Shown piece after piece: positions 1 to 5,742 of a stretch of DNA of 5,742 nt. Both the position numbers and the translations under genes were made by a program. Source of the stretch: DATDRM01 sp035291705 (GTDB lineage Bacteria > Chloroflexota > Anaerolineae > Anaerolineales > UBA4823); assembly GCA_035291705.1 (NCBI GenBank), contig DATDRM010000073.1:1-5742 (forward strand), written 5' to 3'. The notes beneath the pieces are model-generated. The model did not search any database, was not told the origin of the DNA, and worked only from the letters and a program-made list of their open reading frames with translations. Positions within the stretch are counted from its first letter, which is position 1; each line of letters begins with the position of its first letter.

Positions 1-1077
1 TGGGGTAAGTACAGCGCTCATCCTTATATGGGCTGCAGGAGTGGCTGCGAGTTCTGTTATCTGCGCGGCGGCCGTTACCTGGGACGCCGCGACCCGGCGA
101 CATTCGACAACTTGATCCAGGTGAAAATCAACGCCGCTGACCTTTTACGGAAGGAACTCTCTCACCTGGAATCCGAGGTGATCGCTTGTGGCGACTGGCA
201 GCAGCCAGCTGAAGACCGCTATCGTTTGTCGCACCAGATGTTGGAGGTGGTGCTTGATTTAAGATTCCCTTTGTTCATTGTCGAACGTAGCCCGTTGCTG
301 ATCCGCGATCTGGATCTGCTGGTGGAGATCAACCACCGCAGCTGGGTAGGAGTGATCTTCAGCCTCAGCAATGTCGATCCTGCCTTGAAACAGGCCTTCG
401 AGCCGCGCAGCCCCGGCTTGAAGCGCCGCCTGCATGCGATGAAGACACTGGCAAAGGCTGGCATTCTGGTCGGCACTTCGCTGATGCCGATCCTCCCCCA
501 GGTTGGCGACGACGAAAAGCATCTCGAAGATGCAGTGCTGGCTACACTAGACCACGGCGGTTCTTTTGTGATGGCGGGCGGGTTGACCATGGAAGGAGTC
601 CAGGCTGAACGCACTTTGGCCGCTGCCCGGCGTTTTGACCCCCCTCTGGAAGATCGCCTACGCAAGCTGTATCGTTGGCCAGTGGGAGGAAAACCGGCCT
701 ATTCTCCCCCGCGCGCTTATCATGCCCGCCTGGGGCTGATGGTGCGCGAGTTGTGTTCCCGGCATTGCCTGGCCGATCGCATGCCGCGCTACATCTCTCC
801 TGGCCCGTTGGCTGTCAACAAGCGCATCGCCGAGCGCTTGTTTCTCAAGACGTATGATCTGGAACTGGAACAGGCGGATGAGTATCGCCTGTGGGCCTAT
901 CGCAAAGCTGCCTGGACAGTCGACGAATTGCCGCAGAGCATTGCCGGGATTTACCAGGCCCGGGGGGCGGCAGGTCTGCAGGAACTGCCCGGGATCGGCC
1001 AGACGTTGGCTCAAGAAATTAGCAAATGGCTAAAAGACTTATCAGCCGAGGAGGTGCAAGTTGAAACCCAAAATTGA
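1..1077 (+). CDS. Radical SAM protein, SplB / spore photoproduct lyase-like family, with C-terminal HhH-like motif (5' partial)
   Basis: The open frame runs from the first base, so the true start lies upstream; 358 codons are visible. The segment HPYMGCRSGCEFCY (codons 7-20) carries the CX3CX2C cluster (Cys12, Cys16, Cys19) that binds the 4Fe-4S cluster and S-adenosylmethionine in radical SAM enzymes. The aromatic-Gly-Cys lead-in and the following blocks (VKINAADLLRKEL, GDWQQPAEDRYRLS at 64-77, RDLDLL, FEPRSPGLKRRL, LAKAGI, MPILPQVGDDE) match the SplB / COG1533 'DNA repair photolyase' layout. The C-terminus, about codons 310-345, contains GLQELPGIGQTLAQEI, which resembles a helix-hairpin-helix DNA-binding motif of the polymerase-beta type. 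Known: the family's best-studied member splits the spore photoproduct thymine dimer, but most members are uncharacterised, so substrate and reaction are open. The stop (1075-1077) lies inside the next gene, implying an operon. Family call is strong; a nucleic-acid role is inference. Confidence 0.9.
   Translation, partial: WGKYSAHPYMGCRSGCEFCYLRGGRYLGRRDPATFDNLIQVKINAADLLRKELSHLESEVIACGDWQQPAEDRYRLSHQMLEVVLDLRFPLFIVERSPLLIRDLDLLVEINHRSWVGVIFSLSNVDPALKQAFEPRSPGLKRRLHAMKTLAKAGILVGTSLMPILPQVGDDEKHLEDAVLATLDHGGSFVMAGGLTMEGVQAERTLAAARRFDPPLEDRLRKLYRWPVGGKPAYSPPRAYHARLGLMVRELCSRHCLADRMPRYISPGPLAVNKRIAERLFLKTYDLELEQADEYRLWAYRKAAWTVDELPQSIAGIYQARGAAGLQELPGIGQTLAQEISKWLKDLSAEEVQVETQN
1048..1056 (+). 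promoter_or_regulatory. Strong Shine-Dalgarno setting the TTG start of the Mth938 gene
   Basis: GAGGAGGTG contains AGGAGG at 1049-1054, six bases before the TTG at 1061. It lies within the last codons of the radical SAM gene. It decides the start, because the first in-frame ATG of the downstream gene is at residue 75, far too late for the domain. Confidence 0.8.
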
Positions 1078-1423
1078 TAAAACGAAGTTTGGCTCGATCG
1101 CTATCGCGGGAGAGCTTTATGAACACGATGTGCTCATCCGCCTGGATGGCAAAGTGGAAAGGCGCAAGAAGAAGTTATCCAAGGATGTTTACGGCACTTC
1201 TCATGTCGTTTCCTTGGCCGAAGCTGAGCATGTTTACCAGGCCGGGGCCGAAAAGCTGATCTTCGGCACCGGGCAATCCGGCATGGCCAGGCTCTCGGAT
1301 GAGGCGGCGGACTACCTCCGGCGACAACACTGCCAGGCTGAATTGCTGACCACACCCAAGGCGATAAAAGCCTGGAACGAGGCTAAAGGGGCCGTGATCG
1401 GATTGTTTCATGTCACCTGTTAG
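1061..1423 (+). CDS. Mth938-like domain protein (DUF498 / NDUFAF3-type fold)
   Basis: This is a complete 120-residue protein consisting of a single Mth938 domain. Recognised landmarks in order are TKFGSIAIAGELYEHDV (8-24), the basic turn DGKVERRKKKLSK (29-41), YGTSHVVSLAEAEHV (44-58), the glycine loop IFGTGQSGMARLS (67-79), TPKAIKAWNE (98-107) and the C-terminal GLFHVTC (114-120). Length and ending are typical of stand-alone bacterial and archaeal members. The eukaryotic relative NDUFAF3 helps assemble respiratory complex I; the role of free-standing bacterial copies is not established, and nothing here shows a catalytic site. It has no signal peptide or membrane segment, so it is presumably cytoplasmic. 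It starts on TTG with a strong ribosome site, overlaps the radical SAM gene by 17 bases and the next gene by 14, so it is probably co-translated with both. Domain call is strong; function unknown. Confidence 0.92.
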   Translation: MKPKIDKTKFGSIAIAGELYEHDVLIRLDGKVERRKKKLSKDVYGTSHVVSLAEAEHVYQAGAEKLIFGTGQSGMARLSDEAADYLRRQHCQAELLTTPKAIKAWNEAKGAVIGLFHVTC

Positions 1424-3296
1424 GAAATCCTGGCCAAATGTGCGATTTTTTGAAGCCACCTCTGTCTTGCTGTTCTTCTTGCAGGCCTTGCGGGTCATCT
1501 TCTCGGTGCTGTTCGGCACCATCTACGACCAGGTCTTCCTGGGGCCGATCGATGCCTGGTTATTCGCCAGCAACTTTTTGGTCTTGGTGGCGCTGCTGGC
1601 ACCCTCGCTGGCGCCGCGCCTGTCTGGCAGCAGCTGGCTGGCAGTCTTCGCAGTTCTCTCCGGGCTAGGCCGGGTGGCGCTCTCCATAAACGACCCTCAA
1701 GTCCGCTACTGGGGCGCGCTGGTTGTGCTGGCGTCTGGCGGGTTGTACCTGGCCGGCTCCCTGGCAGCGGTGCGGCGATTGGCCTTCGTCAGTTTAGTGG
1801 CCGCGCTGGCCCTCGATCAACTGCTCCGTGTCATGGGCCAGACGTATGACGTGACATTGCGGCCTGGCTGGCTGCCGGCCCAGATCGCCTGGGCGGTGAT
1901 ATTAGTCGCTCTGGCTGCCCGGCTCAGCCGGCAGGATTTCACGAGCCAGGAGGCCCTTGGAGCCCCCAGTATCGTGTGGGGTCTGGCTATTGGAGGGGTT
2001 CTGTTCCTGGAGACCTCCTTGCTCTCCCTGCCCAACGCTATCGCCCGCTGGAGCGGGTGGTCGTATACGGTCCTGGCTCCCTTATTGTTAGTGCTCACTT
2101 TGCTCCCTCTCTGGCCTGCCGGGCGGTTGAGCTTACTACGCATGGCTCGCCCGCGCCTGACCGCCCGGCTTGGCCTGGGGGGATTTCTCGTCTTGACCTT
2201 GTTGTCGGGTTACTTTCTTAAAGGTCTGGGGGCGGCCCTGGCGCTGTTGGTCGCACAAGGGTTGGTCCTTGCCAGCCTCGCCTGTTTGTTCGCCAGGGAA
2301 TCCGAACAGCTCGGGTCCCCAGGGCCGCGGCTGGCGCTGGGGTTGCTTTTCTTCCTCCTGCTGAATTTTTTCAACGCGTTCGCTTTCACTTATCCTTATG
2401 TTCTGCCTTTTATGCGCGGGCTGGGGTGGGTTGTGTATCTGGTGGCGGCGCTCGCCATCGGGTGGGGTATCCTTACCCCGCCAACCCCGACGATGATCTC
2501 CTCCGAGCCAAATGGCAGGCCGGTCTGGCTTCTTTTTGGGGGAGCTACGGCGCTAGCGGTTACGGTGGTGGCCGTCTGGCCACGCCCGGTCGATCCGCTG
2601 CCCGAGACTGGCAGGTTGCGCGTGGCGACCTATAATATCCATTATGGTTACGATACCTTTTGGCACTTCACCCTGGAGGAGATCGCCCAGACGATCGAGA
2701 AGAATGGTGCCGACATCGTCGCCCTGCAAGAGGTGGATACCGGCCGTATGACCAGCTACGGCGTGGACGACGGCCTCTACCTCGCTAGACGATTGCGCAT
2801 GAACGTCGCCTATCTCCCCACGGTCGAGCACCTGACCGGCATCGCCCTTCTTTTTCGCGGCCAAGCCGAATACACCGATTGGCGCCGGCTGACCAGCTTG
2901 CAAGAGCAGACCGGGATCGTGCATGCCCAGTTCCAGGTCAGTGACCAGGCATTGGATGCCTATGGCATCTGGATGGGCCTGGAAGACGAGGACACTCTGG
3001 CCCAGATCCGCGAAGCACTGGAATTCATTGGGGACCAGGCGCCGGCTACTTTCGGTGGCGATTTCAACACCGAACCGGGCAGCCCGGTGGCCCAGGCAAT
3101 CGAAGCGGCCGGTTTTGTTGATCCGTTTATCGCCCTTGAGATCGACCCGCCACCTCTGACCGACCCGGCCATCCAGCCGGATAAACGCATCGATTTCGTC
3201 TGGATCCGAGGCCTAAAGCCGGTCCAGGCCTGGGTGCCAGATTCGCTGGCCTCTGACCACCGCATGGTGATTGTGGAATTTGAAATAAAGCCATAG
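1410..3296 (+). CDS. Polytopic membrane protein with C-terminal endonuclease/exonuclease/phosphatase (EEP) domain, Cwh43/PGAP2IP-like architecture
   Basis: The protein has 628 residues. About residues 15-390 are strongly hydrophobic, and I count roughly 13 helices (near 18-36, 48-68, 75-93, 100-119, 124-140, 156-171, 187-205, 217-235, 254-270, 273-294, 306-325, 335-355, 371-390). Arg/Lys clusters (R122-R123, R171-R174, R239-R253) alternate so that the N-terminus is inside and the C-terminal domain outside. Residues 403-628 form an EEP domain: TYNIHYGYD (N409), ALQEVD (E441, metal ligand), GGDFN (D551, N553), RIDFVW (D595) and SDHR (D616, H617). The mid-domain His usual near the HLG motif is not evident; YGIWMGL (518-524) occupies that region. 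EEP enzymes are metal-dependent phosphoesterases acting on nucleic acids, phosphoinositides or sphingomyelin; an exported domain makes a lipid or extracellular substrate plausible. The ATG lies in the end of the Mth938 gene, an in-frame stop at 1395-1397 excludes longer starts, and no good Shine-Dalgarno is seen, suggesting coupled re-initiation. Confidence 0.87.
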   Translation: MSPVRKSWPNVRFFEATSVLLFFLQALRVIFSVLFGTIYDQVFLGPIDAWLFASNFLVLVALLAPSLAPRLSGSSWLAVFAVLSGLGRVALSINDPQVRYWGALVVLASGGLYLAGSLAAVRRLAFVSLVAALALDQLLRVMGQTYDVTLRPGWLPAQIAWAVILVALAARLSRQDFTSQEALGAPSIVWGLAIGGVLFLETSLLSLPNAIARWSGWSYTVLAPLLLVLTLLPLWPAGRLSLLRMARPRLTARLGLGGFLVLTLLSGYFLKGLGAALALLVAQGLVLASLACLFARESEQLGSPGPRLALGLLFFLLLNFFNAFAFTYPYVLPFMRGLGWVVYLVAALAIGWGILTPPTPTMISSEPNGRPVWLLFGGATALAVTVVAVWPRPVDPLPETGRLRVATYNIHYGYDTFWHFTLEEIAQTIEKNGADIVALQEVDTGRMTSYGVDDGLYLARRLRMNVAYLPTVEHLTGIALLFRGQAEYTDWRRLTSLQEQTGIVHAQFQVSDQALDAYGIWMGLEDEDTLAQIREALEFIGDQAPATFGGDFNTEPGSPVAQAIEAAGFVDPFIALEIDPPPLTDPAIQPDKRIDFVWIRGLKPVQAWVPDSLASDHRMVIVEFEIKP

Positions 3297-3302
3297 TTCT
3301 GG

Positions 3303-3330
3303 ATCGCCGGCTGGTTTTCAGGCGATTTTT
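3303..3330 (+). terminator. Probable rho-independent terminator after the EEP membrane gene
   Basis: The arms ATCGCC (3303-3308) and GGCGAT (3321-3326) can pair across a 12-base loop, followed at once by a T-run (3326-3330) and a second T-rich patch (3333-3336). It begins seven bases after the stop at 3296, where an operon end is expected. The stem is only six pairs with a fairly large loop, so termination may be modest. Confidence 0.5.
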
Positions 3331-3349
3331 CCTTTTCGTTGTACAGATA

Positions 3350-3355
3350 TATAAT
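3350..3355 (+). promoter_or_regulatory. Sigma-70-type -10 box for the LAL regulator gene
   Basis: TATAAT matches the housekeeping -10 consensus exactly and sits in the only A/T-rich patch of the sole intergenic gap. The region 16-18 bases upstream (about 3326-3333) is TTTTTCC-like and is a poor -35, and no TGn extended -10 is present, so the promoter may need an activator or be weak. The implied transcript start is near 3361-3363, only a few bases before the ATG at 3368. Confidence 0.55.
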
Positions 3356-3367
3356 TGATCCAGAGAG

Positions 3368-5742
3368 ATGGAACACCTGCTGCTGAAAACAAAGCTGAAC
3401 ATGCCGGTCACGCAGGGCAATTTTGTCGTCCGACAGCGCCTGATCGACCAGTTGAATGACGATCTCTTGCAAGCGGAGGGTTTTACGCGTAAATTGACCC
3501 TGGTCTCCGCCCCGGCAGGATTCGGCAAGACCACGCTGGTAGCGCTATGGTTGGCGGGTGTCCAGTACCGGGCGGTGTGGCTGGCGCTGGATCAAGGCGA
3601 CAATGACCCGGCGCGTTTCATGACCGGTTTGCTCGCCGCTCTGGGACAGGTACACCCCAGCATTGGCAGCGCAACGCAGGCTATGCTCCAGTCCCCGCAG
3701 CCTCCACCAGCAGAGACTTTAATTACTACCCTGATTAATGACCTGGCGATTGTGCCATACCCCTTTATCCTCGGGCTGGACGACTACCACATCATCCAAA
3801 ACCCGCTGGTTCACCGCATGGTTGGCTTTTTACTGGAGAACCAACCAAGCCAGATGCACCTAGTCATCCTGACGCGGGAAGACCCATTGCTGCCAATTTC
3901 CCGGCTGCGCTCGCGCCGGCAGCTATACGAGGTCCGCCAGGCGAATTTAAGCTTCACCTTTGGCGAGACAGCTGAATTTTTTCGCCAGATCATCGGGCTT
4001 GACCTGGCCCAAGCCGACATCGAGGCGTTATGGCGGCGCAGCGAAGGCTGGGTGGTTGGCTTGCAACTGGCAGCCCTCTCCATGCAAGGATGTTCAGACC
4101 TGCACGAGTTCGTTGAGTCCTTTACTGGCAGCAATCGCTATGTTTTGGATTACCTATTTGAAGAAGTCTTTTCGAGGCAATCCTCTGACACGCGAGATTT
4201 CCTGATCAAGACTTCCATCCTCGACCGGCTGAGCGGCAGGCTGTGCGATGCAGTGGCTGGAAGGATTGGCAGCCAAAATTTGCTGGAGGCGCTCGAGCGA
4301 TCGAACCTGTTTATCGTGCCGTTGGACCAATCCCGGGAGTGGTTTCGCTACCACCACCTCTTTGGAGACCTGCTGCACCACCGCCTGCACCTGCAGGGAG
4401 ACACGTTGGAGGCGCACCTTCACCAGCGCGCCAGCGAATGGTTTGAGCAGCACGATTTCCAGACCGAAGCTGTGCAGCATGCCCTGGCCGCAAGAGATTG
4501 GGAACGGGCGGCAGCGCTGATCCACAATCTCAGCGCAACGATGCTGAAGCACGGGGAAGTTGTCACCTTGCTGGCCTGGTTCAAGCGATTTCCCGAGCCG
4601 TTTATCCGCGCCGATCCCGCTCTGTGCCTGGATTATAGCTGGCCGCTGGTCCTCTCCGGGCAGAGCGAGACGGCCGAATCCCTGCTGGCTCATGCCGAGC
4701 AGCTCGCCGCGGGCAACCGACCGCTCTTGGGTGCGATTGCCACTGCGCAAGCCTACCTGGCGCGTGGGCGCGGTGACATGCCGCGTACGATCGAGCTATC
4801 CCAACGGGCGTTATCACTCTTGCCGGAGACAGACTTGGCCTCCCGTGCAATCCTGGCGCTCAACCTGGGGATCGCCTTCTGGCACACTGGGCAGATGGGA
4901 GAAGCAACCCATGCGCTGGTCGAGGCCCAGCACGCCGCACAGGAATCGGGGAATTTCTACGCCCAACTGACTGGCGCGGTGTTCCTCAGCCGGGTGATGG
5001 CGGTGCGCGGGAAACTTCGCCAGGCTGCGAAAACATCTCAACAAGCGGTCCAGCAAGGTGCGAAAGCCCCCATCCTGGCGCTCGCCCAGCTCGACCTGGG
5101 TACTCTGCATTACGAATGGAACGATTTGCAGGCTTCCAGAGAACATTGCCTGCAGGGAATTGCGATCAGCGAATACAGTAACAATGTCGAGTTTCAAGTC
5201 GCAGGTTACATGCTGCTCGCGCGTCTGGAGGGCGCCCTGGGGAATCGGAAAGCTGCACACGAAGCGCTATACAAGGCTCAGGAATTGGTCCAGGCTGGGA
5301 AGGTTCCTGCTCCGACACGCGCCCGCTATCTGGCCTGCCAGGTGGAGATCGCCCTTGCGCAGGGGGATGTGGAAGAAGCCCAAAGCCGGGCAGAGCAAAT
5401 GAGCCTTGACGTGGATGCCCACCCTTTCTACCGCTTTCTTGGCCTTGCCGGGGAGCGCCTGCTGATCGCCCAGGCTCGAAATGCAGAGGCTGCTCACCGG
5501 TTGGCCGCTAAGTTCGAGGTGGCAGACCACGCCGGTTGGGCTTATGGGGCGATCGCAGTGCGGGTGCTGCAGTCGCTTGCCGCGGGAAACAAGGAAACCG
5601 GGAGCGAATTCTTGGCCGAGGCGCTGAAACGGGCTCAACCCGAAGGGTTCATCCGCACCTTCGCAGACGCTGGAGAATCTCTGGTACCCTTGCTCCAGGA
5701 GGTAGTCCGGCGAGGTATCCATCCTGAATACATTGGGCAGAT
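3368..5742 (+). CDS. MalT-like LuxR-family (LAL) ATPase transcriptional regulator, 3' partial
   Basis: There are 791 codons without a stop; the right edge cuts the gene. The start MEHLLLKTKLNMP fits the family's usual N-terminus, and an in-frame stop at 3356-3358 rules out earlier starts. Domains: a STAND-type NTPase with Walker A APAGFGKTT (48-56, Lys54), Walker B FILGLDDYH (133-141, Asp138/Asp139), ILTRED (167-172) with the sensor-like Arg170 followed by the family's RLRSRRQLYEVR block, GWVVGLQLAAL (227-237) and RYHHLFGDLL (327-336). From about 350 onward comes a helical repeat region of TPR-like/MalT superhelix type, rich in Ala and Leu, ending in the block EGFIRTFADAGESLVPLLQE that normally precedes the LuxR helix-turn-helix. 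Known: MalT-type proteins bind ATP and an inducer, oligomerise and activate transcription; the ligand cannot be read from sequence. The DNA-binding domain is expected just past 5742 but not seen. It has its own promoter box and no properly spaced Shine-Dalgarno. Confidence 0.92.
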   Translation, partial: MEHLLLKTKLNMPVTQGNFVVRQRLIDQLNDDLLQAEGFTRKLTLVSAPAGFGKTTLVALWLAGVQYRAVWLALDQGDNDPARFMTGLLAALGQVHPSIGSATQAMLQSPQPPPAETLITTLINDLAIVPYPFILGLDDYHIIQNPLVHRMVGFLLENQPSQMHLVILTREDPLLPISRLRSRRQLYEVRQANLSFTFGETAEFFRQIIGLDLAQADIEALWRRSEGWVVGLQLAALSMQGCSDLHEFVESFTGSNRYVLDYLFEEVFSRQSSDTRDFLIKTSILDRLSGRLCDAVAGRIGSQNLLEALERSNLFIVPLDQSREWFRYHHLFGDLLHHRLHLQGDTLEAHLHQRASEWFEQHDFQTEAVQHALAARDWERAAALIHNLSATMLKHGEVVTLLAWFKRFPEPFIRADPALCLDYSWPLVLSGQSETAESLLAHAEQLAAGNRPLLGAIATAQAYLARGRGDMPRTIELSQRALSLLPETDLASRAILALNLGIAFWHTGQMGEATHALVEAQHAAQESGNFYAQLTGAVFLSRVMAVRGKLRQAAKTSQQAVQQGAKAPILALAQLDLGTLHYEWNDLQASREHCLQGIAISEYSNNVEFQVAGYMLLARLEGALGNRKAAHEALYKAQELVQAGKVPAPTRARYLACQVEIALAQGDVEEAQSRAEQMSLDVDAHPFYRFLGLAGERLLIAQARNAEAAHRLAAKFEVADHAGWAYGAIAVRVLQSLAAGNKETGSEFLAEALKRAQPEGFIRTFADAGESLVPLLQEVVRRGIHPEYIGQ

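Larger units (their letters stand above)
3298..3364. repeat. 8-bp inverted repeat flanking the intergenic promoter
   Basis: TCTGGATC at 3298-3305 is the exact reverse complement of GATCCAGA at 3357-3364. The arms are 51 bases apart and enclose the terminator hairpin and the TATAAT box. The right arm covers the expected transcript start. It could be a split operator or a chance match; the sequence alone does not decide. Confidence 0.3.

Noticed and set aside
28..30. ATG at 28 as the true start of the radical SAM gene
   Set aside because: The frame is open to base 1 and the residues before it (HPY) belong to the conserved lead-in to the cysteine cluster; the start must lie outside the window.
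3339..3345. TTGTACA as a -35 box
   Set aside because: It ends only about five bases before the TATAAT box; the spacing is far too short for a sigma-70 promoter.
3401..3403. In-frame ATG at 3401 as the regulator's start
   Set aside because: It would remove LLLKTKL, which matches the family's usual N-terminal block, and it has no Shine-Dalgarno either.
2960..3534. Minus-strand open frames crossing the intergenic gap (2960-3472 and 3127-3534)
   Set aside because: They are antisense to the EEP catalytic motifs and the regulator's N-terminus, have no family resemblance, and run through the terminator and promoter.
4154..4750. 198-residue minus-strand open frame
   Set aside because: It lies wholly inside the LAL regulator, whose Walker motifs and family blocks are unmistakable; the reverse frame shows no recognisable domain and is a by-product of GC-rich coding DNA.
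4560..4970. 136-residue plus-strand open frame, and similar ones at 5058-5402 and 5536-5727
   Set aside because: They are out-of-frame shadows of the regulator's helical repeat region; composition is rich in Arg, Ser, Trp and Pro and no start signal is evident.
1..5742. CRISPR array, tRNA/rRNA, insertion sequence or attachment site
   Set aside because: No tandem spaced repeats, no cloverleaf or rRNA-like stretch and no transposase-like frame were seen; nearly every base is within the four coding genes.

Overview
The window holds four forward-strand protein genes packed almost end to end. No RNA gene, mobile element or CRISPR array is visible. The DNA is GC-rich by eye. The combination of a MalT-like LuxR-family (LAL) giant regulator, an SplB-type radical SAM protein, an Mth938-domain protein and a large membrane protein ending in an endonuclease/exonuclease/phosphatase (EEP) domain is most reminiscent of Chloroflexota, especially Anaerolineae. 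That taxonomic call is an inference from gene content, not from a marker gene.

Layout: (1) 1-1077 is the 3' part of a radical SAM gene of the SplB / 'DNA repair photolyase' superfamily, cut by the left window edge, with a helix-hairpin-helix-like C-terminus. (2) 1061-1423 is a small Mth938-domain protein that starts on TTG behind a near-perfect Shine-Dalgarno inside the end of gene 1. (3) 1410-3296 is a 628-residue protein with about 13 predicted membrane segments followed by an EEP domain. It overlaps gene 2 by 14 bases. Genes 1-3 overlap one another (17 and 14 bases) and look like one translationally coupled operon, probably closed by a terminator hairpin at about 3303-3330. (4) After the only real intergenic gap (3297-3367), which carries a consensus TATAAT box, a separate transcription unit begins with a MalT-like LAL ATPase regulator (3368 to beyond 5742). 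The right edge cuts it before the expected C-terminal LuxR DNA-binding domain.

Functionally, genes 1-3 do not form a pathway I can name: a radical SAM enzyme possibly acting on nucleic acid, an Mth938 protein of unclear bacterial role, and a membrane-anchored putative phosphodiesterase/hydrolase. The most interesting item is gene 3. Its architecture (many membrane helices, then a C-terminal EEP domain predicted on the outer face) and its opening EEP motif resemble eukaryotic Cwh43/PGAP2IP, a GPI-anchor lipid-remodelling factor. It also seems to lack the histidine usual in the middle of EEP domains. The regulator in gene 4 may be read from a leaderless or nearly leaderless transcript.
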